Shown: positions 1 through 9,540 of the stretch, in pieces | Layout: every line of letters begins with the position of its first letter | How positions within the stretch are numbered: position 1 is the stretch's first letter | Assembly (NCBI RefSeq): GCF_000709795.1 | Contig: NZ_KL503807.1 | Location: forward strand, 1 to 64,000 | Origin: Bartonella bacilliformis Ver097 | GTDB lineage: Bacteria > Pseudomonadota > Alphaproteobacteria > Rhizobiales > Rhizobiaceae | Length of the DNA: 64,000 nt | Direction of reading: 5' to 3' | Notes under the pieces: generated by a model | What the model was told of the DNA's origin: nothing | The model's database searches: none | Seen by the model: only the letters and a program-made list of their open reading frames with translations | Made by a program: the position numbers and the translations under genes

Positions 1-251
1 TGTACAATGTTGTCCCAGTTATGCTCCATTTCATGGATGGTTAGGTAATGCTCAATAGTGCTTAATAAATTTTCCCGATTAATACTCTCTGAAATATCAA
101 AGGATTGCAAGGTCTCCATGTTCACCAGTTCTGATTGGCTGATTTTCTGATATGAGGTTTTTAAATTTTGTAATATCTGTTGCACAGATAAAACTCTTTG
201 TATTTCATCAATGTCAATGTTTGTGATGAAAAAGAGAATACTTAAATCATA
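1..251 (-). pseudogene. open coding fragment at window edge, no start codon, unknown family
   Basis: The minus strand is open for 83 codons from just after a stop at 252-254 to the window edge, where the frame continues out of view. The translation looks like real protein: rich in Glu, Gln, Ile and Leu, probably helical, for example DIDEIQRVLSVQQIL and SESINRENLLSTIEHYL. It has no ATG or GTG near its upstream end. It is therefore either a 5'-truncated gene or a piece of a decaying one. I do not recognise the family. AT-rich DNA makes chance ORFs of this length less likely but not impossible. Confidence 0.3.
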
Positions 252-534
252 TTAATCTTTATTACAAAGGTCGTATTTAGATATAGCGTTTATCTGAAGC
301 TTTAATCAATTTTTTACATGGGGGGATATTATAGTTTCACTTATAATATATGCTATTACTACTTTCTCGTTGTATATTGGGAATACAACATATGCGGTGA
401 TTGATGTTCTTTTTTCTTAGATAAGTTACAAGTAGTTGGTATCCTCTGTTTCCATGAGTGCGGATGTGTATAGAAGTTTGACTTCTCATTTCCAATGAGA
501 GAAGCAGAGGCATATTAGTGATTTTTTGATATGA

Positions 535-735
535 CGACAATATGAGACAGAAGATTATTCAATCATTCTCATTGACAGTAATCTGAAAGATGAGCAAGTA
601 AGTTTTTATAACACTTGTTTCCAACTGTTGGGGAAGCATAAATTAATAGACGAGAATCGTGTGTTCTTCCTAATTACTCTATCAAAAAATCGAATAGGAA
701 AAATCTCTAAGCAAACAAAAACCCCAAATAGGTAA
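535..735 (+). pseudogene. decayed ORF fragment, unknown family
   Basis: A plus-strand frame is open for 66 codons between a TGA at 532 and the TAA ending here, with no start codon. The composition is protein-like, for example EDYSIILIDSNLKDEQVSFY and IDENRVFFLITLSKN. Short open pieces in other plus-strand frames lie upstream at about 330-510, which suggests one gene broken by frameshifts and stops. An opposing 67-codon ORF at 337-540 on the minus strand shows nothing recognisable. No function can be assigned. Confidence 0.25.
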
Positions 736-751
736 CAAACCTAAATGGGGT
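721..751 (-). terminator. hairpin with T-rich tail on the minus strand
   Basis: ACCCCAAATAGG and CCTAAATGGGGT form a 12-bp stem with one 2-bp internal mismatch around a 7-base loop. Read on the minus strand the stem is followed by TTTTTGTTTG, as in a rho-independent terminator. No intact minus-strand gene lies directly upstream, so it may be the relic of a lost gene. On the plus strand the tail is the weaker AAATTTTAT. Confidence 0.4.
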
Positions 752-1733
752 AAATTTTATACGTATTACAACCCTTCAGTTATTGAATAATCTTTAATCA
801 ATAATTGGAAACTAAATAACCTTCCATCTATAATTCACAAAATTTAGTTATACTCACCGTAATAGCTGATAATCTTATTTGCAAAATATTTTTACATTTA
901 ATTTTAGGAGAAAAACACATCATTCAGTTTTACCTAATTTAAACGGATAGTCAGAATAATAAAACAGTCTCCCATTAAAGAAGGAAAATTAATAAGCTGA
1001 TCGATTAAACGTGAACAATATTGATTCAAATACGTAGACTAACCCAAGAAAAATACCAAAAATCATAATAACCCCCCGTTATAAATAATTAAAAAAATAT
1101 ACAGATAAGCATTTCTATTTAAAAAGCTTAAATGTTCTCAATTAACATAAGGATTCCCCTACACTTCATAGAGATATCTAAAACCTTAACGCACATTAGG
1201 CAAGCACTCACATTTAAGTGTCTGTGTTACTGGATTAAGGTAAACATCTTTATTAATTTTTAGAAAACCCCAATTTTTATTTGGTAAATATTTAAATTTT
1301 ATTTGTCAAATATTATTTTTATATTTATGCAAAAAGAATATTTATAATGTTAGAATACAAACAATTTTACGTGTACAATGCAATATGTAAAAATTCAAAA
1401 GCCTGCAGTATAACATATAACAACAGCGCAACAATTGACAGGATATAAGGAATTCTCTAAAGTGAAGCCTCGTCGGGGAAATGTTTATACAGCTCGGCTA
1501 AAATATTCAAATTTTCTCAGCTTTCAAGATTAGCAAAAGTGGTTAATTGCAAAATAAATCGGTTGTGAGTGTTGTGATCATAGCCAATATACGTGTAAGA
1601 TCGTATTTAAGAAAGTGACAATAAAGATTATTCAACGTTCATCAGCCAACTCACCCTTTCCTGATCCAGTACAGGAAAGAGAACCGACAGTGTGTTCGTT
1701 TTTGTAAAATAGAGGTATGAGGAGTGTAAAACT
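736..1733. other. gene-poor AT-rich spacer upstream of asd
   Basis: No intact gene is visible. The stretch is very AT-rich. A 23-codon GTG-initiated reading frame at 1462-1533 begins KPRRGNVYTARL and then stops; it could be a relic but is too short to name. The promoter of asd must lie in the right-hand part, but I cannot place it with confidence. Confidence 0.4.
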
Positions 1734-2765
1734 ATGGCTTTTAAAGTTACAGTTGTTGGCGCAACCGGGAATGTTGGCCGTGAAATGCTAAAAATTCTAG
1801 AAGAGCGTGGCTTTCCTGCAAGTGAAGTCGTTCCTTTAGCTTCACGACGCTCACTAGGACAGAACATTGTTTATGGTAACAAAACCTTAAAAGTGAAAGC
1901 ACTTGATACCTACGATTTTTCCGACACCGATTTGTGCCTAATGTCTGCTGGAGGAAAAATTTCCAAAGAATATGCCCCTAAAATTGGTGCCGCTGGCTGT
2001 GTAGTGATCGACAATTCATCGACTTGGCGTTACAATGCTGATATTCCTTTGATTGTACCCGAAGTCAATGCAGAAGCGATTAACGGCTTTTCTAAACACA
2101 ACATTATTGCTAACCCCAATTGCTCAACAATTCAACTGGTTGTAGCTTTAAAGCCTCTCCATGACGCAGCAATCATTAAACGTGTCGTTGTTTCCACTTA
2201 TCAATCAGTTTCCGGAGCGGGCAAAGAAGGAATGGACGAATTGTTTGAACAATCACGTGCTGTTTTTGTTGCTGATCCAATCTCATCAAAAAAATTCACC
2301 AAGCGTATTGCCTTTAACCTCATTCCTCATATCGATACTTTCATGGAAGATGGCTACACTAAAGAAGAATGGAAAATGATGGTTGAAACAAAAAAAATTC
2401 TTGACCCTAAAATCAAATTAACAGCCACAGCTGTTCGAGTTCCCGTCTTTATCAGTCACGCTGAAGCCGTCAATGTTGAATTTGAAAAACCACTAAGTGT
2501 CTATGAAGCACAGAGCTTACTGCGTGATGCACCTGGTTGCCAACTTGTCGATAAACACGAAAATGGTGGCTATATTACACCTTATGAATGCACAGGAGAG
2601 GATGATACTTTTATCAGCCGTGTTCGTGAAGATATTACTGTTGAAAATGGTTTAGCTTTCTGGATTGTTGCTGACAATTTAAGAAAAGGAGCCGCATTGA
2701 ATGCAATTCAAATTGCTGAACTTTTGACTACTAATCAGTGGATCAAACCCAAAGCATCTGCCTAA
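1734..2765 (+). CDS. asd: aspartate-semialdehyde dehydrogenase
   Basis: The enzyme reduces aspartyl-4-phosphate to aspartate semialdehyde with NADPH, the branch point to diaminopimelate/lysine, threonine and methionine. The 343-residue length is normal. The N-terminal Rossmann motif GATGNVG (residues 9-15) binds NADP. The active-site cysteine sits in NPNCST at Cys130, and SVSGAGKEG follows in the substrate-binding half. A good ribosome site, GAGGAG, lies about 9 bases before the ATG. The gene stands alone, with an AT-rich spacer on each side. The family and function are certain. The product feeds peptidoglycan cross-linking, so it is probably essential. Confidence 0.97.
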   Translation: MAFKVTVVGATGNVGREMLKILEERGFPASEVVPLASRRSLGQNIVYGNKTLKVKALDTYDFSDTDLCLMSAGGKISKEYAPKIGAAGCVVIDNSSTWRYNADIPLIVPEVNAEAINGFSKHNIIANPNCSTIQLVVALKPLHDAAIIKRVVVSTYQSVSGAGKEGMDELFEQSRAVFVADPISSKKFTKRIAFNLIPHIDTFMEDGYTKEEWKMMVETKKILDPKIKLTATAVRVPVFISHAEAVNVEFEKPLSVYEAQSLLRDAPGCQLVDKHENGGYITPYECTGEDDTFISRVREDITVENGLAFWIVADNLRKGAALNAIQIAELLTTNQWIKPKASA

Positions 2766-2805
2766 AAATAGCCGCTAAAAAACAAAGTAAAACGAGTATT
2801 ACCTA

Positions 2806-2845
2806 TATGTTGTGCATATTACGGGTGACTTTTGCGCACAACATA
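2806..2845. repeat. inverted repeat downstream of asd
   Basis: TATGTTGTGC and its exact complement GCACAACATA are separated by 20 bases, shortly after the asd stop. There is no T-run, so this is not a standard rho-independent terminator, but its position fits a transcript-end structure or an operator. The sequence TATTACC also appears close to both arms. Confidence 0.35.
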
Positions 2846-3443
2846 AATATTACCCATAGCTACAAATAACCATTCAAACAATCTTACCAATAGCAATTCT
2901 AAACCTCAATCCTCCAAAGATACTATCATCATGGATAAAATTTCCCTATAAATCATCCTTTTTCCTTTGCGATAATTTTCAGAAATAAAATATTTATTTT
3001 TGTAATAATTGATTGCGTTATAAAATGATGAAGTGTTCTTTTATTTTCTTTTAAAAGCTATTTCTTGAGAAAAGTTCTTTTTGTTCTCTCCCTAATATCC
3101 CTCATACATTACATATAAGCATTTACATTTATAGTCCCGCTCATATCATAACTAACTGCTTTTAAAGAACATAATATGATTACTCTTTTTCAAGTCATGA
3201 CTGCTTAAAGAAGTTTTGTACTGGTTTCATCAAATAATAAAAAATGCGAATTTTATTTGTTAAATTTTAAGAAAATATGCATTGATAAAATCATCATATA
3301 TTATATGATAATTTATTTAAAATAAAGTAATTGAATAATTTATAATATATTCTTATGTTATTCTATTTTAATATTTAATTTATATAGAAAATGTGTAAAT
3401 TTTACTTTATAAATTGTCTAAAAAACAAGAAAGACAAAAATTT
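2846..3443. other. AT-rich spacer upstream of the methionine importer genes
   Basis: No ORF or RNA gene is visible. The sequence is extremely AT-rich, particularly from 3230 to 3420, where long A/T runs make promoter-like boxes too common to be informative. I looked for a recognisable SAM-type riboswitch before metQ and did not find one that I could fold with confidence. Confidence 0.4.
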
Positions 3444-4262
3444 ATGACACTGAATAAACTGTCCTGGTACACTATAATTGGATTATTTCTTTCTCTTGCT
3501 GCATGTTTTTTTTATGCTCCCGTTGCCATAGCAGTAGACAAATCAAAAATCAAACTCGGTGTCATGGAAGGAGCAGAGGCCATTATTTGGGAAGTTGCCA
3601 TTGAACAAGCTAAAAAAGATGGTCTTGATATTGAGCTCGTTTATTTTTCTGATTACACACTGCCCAACGATGCTGTTCATGCTGGAGATATTGATGCGAA
3701 CGCTTTTCAGCACACACCTTATCTTGATACGCAGATAGAACAGCGTGGCTATAAACTTTCAATTGTCGGATATACTTTTATCACTCCAATTGGTATCTAC
3801 TCACACAAAATTACAGATATAAAGAATCTGCAAAATAAAGCAAATATTGGCATCCCCAATGATCCATCTAATGGTGGCAGAGCCTTGCTCTTGCTCGATT
3901 CTTTAGGTATCATTAAGTTAAAAGATCCTCATAATGTTCTTGCATCTCCACTTGATATTGTTGAAAATCCTAAAAATGTGAAAATCCATGAATTAGATGC
4001 CGGTATTTTAGGACGTGCCATTGATGATTTTGATATTGTAATTGTGAATACAAATTGGGCACTGACAACTGGATTACACCCACAAAAAGATGCCATTGCA
4101 TGGGAAAAAGCAGAAAATAATCCTTATAATAATATCATTGTTGTACGCACTGCAGACAAAGATGAACCATGGATCCGAAAATTAGTTGCTGCTTATAACA
4201 GCGAACCAGTCCGAGAAAAACTTAAAGAAATCTTTGGCACAACTGCTCAAACATCTTGGTAA
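3444..4262 (+). CDS. metQ: D-methionine-type ABC importer, substrate-binding lipoprotein (NlpA/MetQ family)
   Basis: This is the periplasmic receptor that delivers methionine to the MetNI transporter. I chose the ATG that gives 272 residues; an in-frame TTG 30 bases upstream has no better ribosome site. The N-terminus is a hydrophobic signal with a lipobox-like LAAC (Cys21), followed by an alternative signal-peptidase I site at VAIA. The mature protein carries typical NlpA features: KLGVMEGAE near the start, DYTLPNDAVHAGDIDANAFQH, and IPNDPSNGGRALLLL in the middle. The ATPase gene begins 7 bases after the stop and the permease gene follows, so the three form one operon. Substrate specificity is inferred from the family and the NIL domain of the neighbour. 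Confidence 0.92.
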   Translation: MTLNKLSWYTIIGLFLSLAACFFYAPVAIAVDKSKIKLGVMEGAEAIIWEVAIEQAKKDGLDIELVYFSDYTLPNDAVHAGDIDANAFQHTPYLDTQIEQRGYKLSIVGYTFITPIGIYSHKITDIKNLQNKANIGIPNDPSNGGRALLLLDSLGIIKLKDPHNVLASPLDIVENPKNVKIHELDAGILGRAIDDFDIVIVNTNWALTTGLHPQKDAIAWEKAENNPYNNIIVVRTADKDEPWIRKLVAAYNSEPVREKLKEIFGTTAQTSW

Positions 4263-4269
4263 CTTGTGA

Positions 4270-5307
4270 ATGGAGAATTCTGCTGCCCTTATTTCCCTAA
4301 AAAATGTTAGTCATTGTTTTTCTAAAACAGCAGCTATTCCAGCGCTTAACAATTTATCTCTTGATATCCACGCAGGTGAAATTCTTGGTATTATTGGACG
4401 CAGTGGGGCAGGAAAATCAACATTGATGCGGTGTTTAAATGGATTAGAAAAAATCGATGAAGGAAACCTTTTTTTTGAAGGAGTGAATATTTCAAACCTA
4501 TCAGAAACAGAATGGGCTCCTTATCGCCGACATATTGGAATGATCTTCCAACATTTCAATCTTTTATCGTCTCAAAAAGTTATTGATAATATTACATTAC
4601 CACTAAAATTAGCAGGCATAAATAAAAAACAACGCTATAAACGTGCTTTTGAACTCATTGAATTGGTAGGGTTATGTGGCAAAGAACACCACTATCCTGC
4701 AGAACTTTCAGGAGGGCAAAAACAGCGTGTCGGTATTGCACGGTCTCTGGCTGCTAATCCTAAAATATTGTTATCAGATGAGGCTACCTCTGCTCTTGAT
4801 CCTGAAACAACGCAATCTATTCTAGAGCTTCTTTCTGATATCAACTACCGTCTCAATCTGACTATTGTTCTCATTACCCATGAAATGGAAGTTATACGCA
4901 CAATCGCGCATCGCGTTATCGTCCTTAATCAAGGAAGCATTGTAGAAGAAGGATATGTAAAAGATATTTTTACATCACCACAAGAAGATACAACCATCGC
5001 TATGCTAAAACTTGTAACACCACAGCTTCCAAAAAAATTTGCACAAAAACTCAAACCAAGTGGTCAAGAAGCTGTCATTGAGATTAATATTGACGGTGAA
5101 ATCGCACAACAACCTTTTTTAAATCTTCTTGAAGATGATATCGGATTAAGGGCACGTATTTTACACGGCAGTATTGATACTGTTCAAGGTGAAACCATTG
5201 GACGCCTTTTTTTAGGTCTTCCCAGCCAAGATAAAATAAGGTTGGAACAAGCTGTTAAATGGTTAACAGAAAAAGGTCGATATTGTGAGGTTTTAGGCTA
5301 TGTTTAA
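4270..5307 (+). CDS. metN: methionine ABC importer ATP-binding protein
   Basis: The cytoplasmic ATPase drives methionine import. The 345 residues contain Walker A GRSGAGKST (43-51), the Q-loop glutamine in MIFQ (94), signature LSGGQ (146-150), Walker B ILLSDE (D170, E171) and the switch histidine in LITHE. After the nucleotide-binding domain, the last 80 or so residues form the NIL regulatory domain that is characteristic of MetN and senses internal methionine. This separates it from other amino-acid ABC ATPases. The gene is translationally close to metQ and its 3' end overlaps metI by 8 bases. Confidence 0.95.
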   Translation: MENSAALISLKNVSHCFSKTAAIPALNNLSLDIHAGEILGIIGRSGAGKSTLMRCLNGLEKIDEGNLFFEGVNISNLSETEWAPYRRHIGMIFQHFNLLSSQKVIDNITLPLKLAGINKKQRYKRAFELIELVGLCGKEHHYPAELSGGQKQRVGIARSLAANPKILLSDEATSALDPETTQSILELLSDINYRLNLTIVLITHEMEVIRTIAHRVIVLNQGSIVEEGYVKDIFTSPQEDTTIAMLKLVTPQLPKKFAQKLKPSGQEAVIEINIDGEIAQQPFLNLLEDDIGLRARILHGSIDTVQGETIGRLFLGLPSQDKIRLEQAVKWLTEKGRYCEVLGYV

Positions 5308-5959
5308 GACTCTCCTTCATGAGCTACCTAACGCCATTCTTGATACGTTATTGATGACAACAACTGCCTCTTTAATCGCTCTTATCATCGGACTTCCGCT
5401 TGGTTTGCTGCTCTATACAACAGCATGCGGAGGACTTTATGCATCATCTCTCATTAATCGTCCTCTCAGTGTCGTTATTGATAGTACTCGCGCTATTCCC
5501 TTTATTATTCTCGCCTTTTATCTTTTGCCTGTCACGCGTATGGTTTTTGGAAGCGGTGTAGGAATTCACGCAGTGATCTTTGTTCTCACCATTTCAGCTA
5601 TTCCCTTTTATACACGTATCGCAGAATTATCGTTTAAAACGGTTGATCATGGTTTAGTAGAAGCAGTCCGTTCTATGGGTGCTAATCGTTTACAGATTGT
5701 CAGGCATGTGCTTATTCCTGAAGCACTCCCTAACCTGATTAATGGCTTTACAGTGATGATTATTTCTCTAATCGGAGCCACTTCACTTGCTGGATATCTT
5801 GGTGGTGGTGGTTTAGGGGATATGGCAATTCGCTACGGCTATCAGCGTTATAATACTTCCATCATGACAATCGTTATTATTGCTTTGATCATACTGAACA
5901 TCACGGTTCAATGGTTCTCTGATCGCATAACTCAGAAATTGGACAAAAAAAATCTTTGA
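5300..5959 (+). CDS. metI: methionine ABC importer permease
   Basis: This inner-membrane subunit pairs with MetN. The 219 residues contain about five hydrophobic segments and the conserved EAA-type coupling loop, VEAVRSMGANRLQIVRHVL, around residues 118-140, which docks on the ATPase. The GGGGLGDMAIRYGY motif near residue 170 is typical of MetI. Its start overlaps the end of metN, which implies translational coupling. The order here is metQ-metN-metI. The gene ends only 4 bases from the convergent MaoC-like gene. Confidence 0.95.
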   Translation: MFKTLLHELPNAILDTLLMTTTASLIALIIGLPLGLLLYTTACGGLYASSLINRPLSVVIDSTRAIPFIILAFYLLPVTRMVFGSGVGIHAVIFVLTISAIPFYTRIAELSFKTVDHGLVEAVRSMGANRLQIVRHVLIPEALPNLINGFTVMIISLIGATSLAGYLGGGGLGDMAIRYGYQRYNTSIMTIVIIALIILNITVQWFSDRITQKLDKKNL

Positions 5960-5963
5960 AAAT

Positions 5964-6443
5964 TTAATGATCTGATTTTTCTTTCTCAACAGTAGTAATA
6001 ACAATCCAATCAGCGGTAAGAGCTGGACTTTTTGACTGTTCAATCTCTATTGTTACTTGATAATAAAAAACCACCCGACCAGAAAGACGAACTTTAGCAT
6101 CGCTTAAAACAAAACGGGCACGTATTCGTGTACCTGTTTTCACAGGGGCTATAAAGCGAACTTTATCAAAACCATAATTAATTCCCATGGTTGCCCCTTC
6201 CAACTCTGGCAAAACCTCATAAGCCAGCGTAGACAAAAGCGATAATGTTAAAAAACCATGTGCAATAGTGCCCCCAAAAGGTGTTTCTTTTGCTTTTTCT
6301 TCATTAACATGGATCCATTGATGATCATCTGTTGCAGATGCAAATTGGTTAATCATATCTTGTGTTACTAAGCGCCACGACGATACACCAATTTCCTGTC
6401 CAATAAAATTAGGGATATCTTGTACTGCTATTTTTCGCTGCAT
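5964..6443 (-). CDS. MaoC-like (R)-specific enoyl-CoA hydratase / NodN-like protein
   Basis: This is a small hot-dog-fold protein of 159 residues with the hydratase-2 signature ATDDHQWIHV, which holds the catalytic Asp and His, followed by FGGTIAHGFLTLSLL. Family members hydrate trans-2-enoyl-CoA; the NodN subgroup has no firmly known substrate. I start at the ATG before QRKIAVQDI, which has an AGGAA ribosome site. A longer frame extends upstream to 6599 but the extra residues are not family-like and would cover the promoter of the next gene. It is convergent with metI and divergent from the SAF-domain dehydrogenase gene. Confidence 0.82.
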   Translation of the reverse strand: MQRKIAVQDIPNFIGQEIGVSSWRLVTQDMINQFASATDDHQWIHVNEEKAKETPFGGTIAHGFLTLSLLSTLAYEVLPELEGATMGINYGFDKVRFIAPVKTGTRIRARFVLSDAKVRLSGRVVFYYQVTIEIEQSKSPALTADWIVITTVEKEKSDH

Positions 6444-6611
6444 AATACCATTCCTATTTTGTTCGATAAAAAGCTCACTCTCTTCCCCCTTGCTTTTATA
6501 GAAGCGATTAATTAGAGCATCAAGAATAAAAGAAATGAAATATTTCAAAAATAAATGCATCTTATCAAGAAAATGTCTCGTTAAAGAGATACTTTTCAAA
6601 TAGGAAAAACA

Positions 6612-7937
6612 ATGGCCAGTAATGTAACCTTGACAGGTTTAGCACGTGATTTAAAACAATATGCAGAACAGCACCAACCAATTCGTATTGGACTTGTTGG
6701 ATGTGGTGAAATGGGAACGGATTTATTATCAAGCGTTGCACATATAGAGGGTATAACGGTTGCAGCTGTTGTCACCCGAACACCTTCACGTGTTTTAGAT
6801 GCTGCCGCTTTAGCCTATGGTGAAAAAGGCCATGCCATCACAGTTGAAAACACCAAAGCTTTAACTGAAGCCATTGAAAAAGGCTTAATTGCTGCCACAG
6901 ATGATCTTGACCTTCTTTTAAAACATGAACAAATTGACATTGTCGTTGATGCAACAGGCTATCCTGAAGCTGGTGCAGAAATTGGCTTCAAAACGCTTGC
7001 AAATAATAAACATCTTGTCATGATGAATGTCGAGGCCGATGTTACAATTGGTACTTATCTCAAACATGAAGCCGATAAAAGAGGCCTCATTTATACATTG
7101 GGTGCTGGTGATGAACCCTCTTCCTGTATGGAATTGATCGAATTTGTTTCAGCCCTTGGACATCAGATTATTGCGGCAGGTAAAGGAAAGAATAATCCGC
7201 TTATTTTTGATGCTATTCCTGATCATTATGAAGAAGAAGCAACTCGGCGTAATATGAATGTTCGCATGTTAGTTGAGTTTATTGATGGTTCTAAGACAAT
7301 GGTTGAAATGGCTGCTATTGCCAACGCAACAGGTCTTGTTCCTGATTGTGCAGGAATGCATGGTCCACAAGCTGCGCTTGAAGAGTTAGATAAAGTGTTC
7401 ATTCCAAAAAAAGATGGTGGCATTTTAAATCGATGTGGTGTTGTGGATTATTCAATAGGCCGGGGAGTATCTCCTGGTATTTTTGTGATTGCAAAAATAG
7501 CACATCCACGTCTACGTGAGCGTATGGAAGATTTAAAAATCGGACGAGGACCCTATTTCACCTTTCATCGCCCATATCATTTAACCGCAATGGAAGTTCC
7601 TCTTACCTGCGCACGCGTTATGCTGTATGGTAAAGCGGATATGGCACCGCTCAGTCACCCAGTAGCAGAAGTCTGTGCTGTTGCCAAAAAGGACCTACAC
7701 CCAGGCGACCAATTAGATTTTATCGGTCTCTATACCTATCGCGCTTGGACTATGAGTGTTGCAGAGGCACGTAGCCAGCAAGCTATTCCTTGTGGCCTGC
7801 TAGAAAAAGCAACAGTTACAGCTGAAATAAAAAAAAATGAACTCATTACAATACACAATACAGCCATTCGCGAAAACCAGTGGATTGCTAATCTTCGCAC
7901 AAAGCAAGACCTTTTGCTTAATTTACATGCTTCCTAA
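6612..7937 (+). CDS. NAD(P)-dependent dehydrogenase with C-terminal SAF domain (homoserine-dehydrogenase-like)
   Basis: The 441-residue cytoplasmic oxidoreductase has an N-terminal Rossmann fold with GLVGCGEMG (residues 27-35) and a homoserine-dehydrogenase-like middle domain. A C-terminal SAF-type segment follows from about residue 348 (HPVAEVCAVAKKDLHPGDQLD). SAF domains also occur in FlgA and sialic-acid synthases, so relatives are sometimes misnamed FlgA; the real flgA is elsewhere in this window. Related proteins occur in sugar-acid and polyol catabolic clusters, but I cannot name the substrate. It is divergent from the MaoC-like gene, across a 168-base spacer. Confidence 0.75.
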   Translation: MASNVTLTGLARDLKQYAEQHQPIRIGLVGCGEMGTDLLSSVAHIEGITVAAVVTRTPSRVLDAAALAYGEKGHAITVENTKALTEAIEKGLIAATDDLDLLLKHEQIDIVVDATGYPEAGAEIGFKTLANNKHLVMMNVEADVTIGTYLKHEADKRGLIYTLGAGDEPSSCMELIEFVSALGHQIIAAGKGKNNPLIFDAIPDHYEEEATRRNMNVRMLVEFIDGSKTMVEMAAIANATGLVPDCAGMHGPQAALEELDKVFIPKKDGGILNRCGVVDYSIGRGVSPGIFVIAKIAHPRLRERMEDLKIGRGPYFTFHRPYHLTAMEVPLTCARVMLYGKADMAPLSHPVAEVCAVAKKDLHPGDQLDFIGLYTYRAWTMSVAEARSQQAIPCGLLEKATVTAEIKKNELITIHNTAIRENQWIANLRTKQDLLLNLHAS

Positions 7938-8171
7938 CAGCATACATAAACATCTGTTTTTTGAAAAACACTGAGTTTATTATAAGCATGCTAAGATAAA
8001 AGCACACTCACAACAATAATATTCTAATACCCTCTTATTATTTATAATTATTATTATCTTATAATTGCCAGTCTTTTTAATAATGCATCCATTTTTTATC
8101 ATACGCAGATTGGATAAAATAAAACTCTTCATTTGAATTTTTTTTATATATAGATTATAATTTAGGAGGGA

Positions 8172-8975
8172 TTGCTTATCAGAGTGAATGCATTCCGCAT
8201 CTTATTCACTTATCTTTTTTGTGACGAATTTATGGTTTCAGATATCCCTCCCCTTGCTCTTTTACCCTTGGGAGCTCACGAATATCATGGAGATCATCTC
8301 CCATTTGAAACAGACTGGATTATTGCCGAATCCTTTGCAAAAGCTCTCACCTTAAAAACAAAAGAGAAGTTTCATATCACACGTTTACCAGTTGAAAAAA
8401 TTGGCTATTCAGTAGAGCATATGGATATTGCTGGAACACAAACGCTTACCTTCTCTGATGCTATAGAACGCTGGATTAATATTGGTGAAAACTGTTACCG
8501 TAAAGGTATAAAACGTTTTCTTCTTCTCAATGCTCATGGAGGTAACTCACCATTAATGAGCATTGTTATTACTGAATTACGGAAGAGGTTTTCAATGCTT
8601 GCAGTTGCTACAAGTTGGAAGCGTTTTGGATTACCAGAAGGCTTAATGACAGCATCACAACACCATCTTGATATCCATGGAGGGTTTCTTGAAACCTCCT
8701 TAATGCTCTATTTAGCACCAGAAAAAGTGCATATAAAAGAAGCAAAAAATTTTCATAACAAACAAGCTGACATGATTGCTCATCACAAATATTTACGAGC
8801 TTATGGCCCCCATGCTTTTGGGTGGATCATGCGTGATCTCAATGCACAAGGAGCAGCAGGCAATGCAAGTCACGCAACTTCTCAAGCAGGTGAAGCAATT
8901 TTTTCTCATGTTCTTTGCGGACTTTGTGATTTACTTGATGATATCAGTCAATTTAAAATAGATGCATTACAATGA
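8172..8975 (+). CDS. creatininase-family metal-dependent amidohydrolase
   Basis: The conserved metal-binding pattern of the creatininase family is present: PLGAHEYHGDHLPFETD (Glu37, His39, Asp48 when counted from the TTG), NAHGGN (His122) and DIHGGFLETSLM (His169, Glu174). Members hydrolyse cyclic amides or formamides such as creatinine or formylated biosynthetic intermediates; the substrate here is unknown. The start is uncertain. A perfect AGGAGG at 8164-8169 is too near the TTG at 8172 and rather far from the GTG at 8184, while an ATG at 8232 lies directly before the conserved domain. About 267 residues from the TTG. Confidence 0.8.
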   Translation: MLIRVNAFRILFTYLFCDEFMVSDIPPLALLPLGAHEYHGDHLPFETDWIIAESFAKALTLKTKEKFHITRLPVEKIGYSVEHMDIAGTQTLTFSDAIERWINIGENCYRKGIKRFLLLNAHGGNSPLMSIVITELRKRFSMLAVATSWKRFGLPEGLMTASQHHLDIHGGFLETSLMLYLAPEKVHIKEAKNFHNKQADMIAHHKYLRAYGPHAFGWIMRDLNAQGAAGNASHATSQAGEAIFSHVLCGLCDLLDDISQFKIDALQ

Positions 8976-9474
8976 AAAACGTAACTATGGGGCAGACACA
9001 GAAATACACCTGAAAATTTTTCATTGCAATTCTCATAAATTACCAAATTAGATAACACCCCCTTTCAATTGCGTCTGGGAAAAGAGCCGGTATGACCACA
9101 GTCATACAGTCATTATGCAATAAACTGAGTGCTTTGGTGTTGATGACCTTCTTGCTAAGAAATTAACGTGAAAATATCTTATGATAAAAACACTGCTTAA
9201 TATTTATTGACAGTATAATGTTAACTTATCCGCATTTTTAAAAGTCAGATGCAATCCTATCTGATTTAATTATCTTTGCACAACAAGACTTAACACCCCA
9301 ATTCCAATTGTAAAATCTTCCCTGTTCTATCAACAATCTTTTTACGCCTTCTATTATTTTCCTCCCAATATCAAAAAGATGTACCGATTGATTACTTATT
9401 CTATTCAATCACGATAAGCACAATTCACTCTTAGACTTTTTTGAAAAAAATAATCAAATAAATATAAACATAAA
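8976..9474. other. spacer between the creatininase and autotransporter genes
   Basis: No intact gene is visible. Around 9075-9165 one plus-strand frame is open for about 30 codons with a protein-like composition (GMTTVIQSLCNKL), but it has no recognisable family and no clear start. The rest is AT-rich and unstructured. Confidence 0.35.
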
Positions 9475-9512
9475 ATCACCCCCTTGCGGCTATGAAGCAA
9501 CAAAGGGGTGAT
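9475..9512 (-). terminator. terminator of the large autotransporter gene
   Basis: ATCACCCC and GGGGTGAT form an 8-bp GC-rich stem, extended by partial pairing of CTTTG-like bases inside. It lies 29 bases beyond the autotransporter stop. On the minus strand it is followed by TTTATGTTTATATTT. This fits a rho-independent terminator for the minus-strand gene. Confidence 0.6.
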
Positions 9513-9540
9513 CAACGATCAGAAATCAACCAAATTATAA

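Noticed and set aside
337..540. 67-codon minus-strand frame
   Set aside because: No family; the opposite strand shows broken protein-like frames over the same stretch, so this is more likely a shadow.
2846..3443. SAM riboswitch upstream of the methionine importer
   Set aside because: No conserved pseudoknot or core could be recognised in the AT-rich spacer; a covariance-model search would be needed to decide.
6444..6599. N-terminal extension of the MaoC-like protein
   Set aside because: The extra residues are not family-like, no ribosome site at the upstream ATG, and it would occupy the divergent promoter region.
6612..7937. Flagellar FlgA identity for the SAF-domain dehydrogenase
   Set aside because: It has a full Rossmann/homoserine-dehydrogenase-like body, and the true flgA lies between flgG and flgI.
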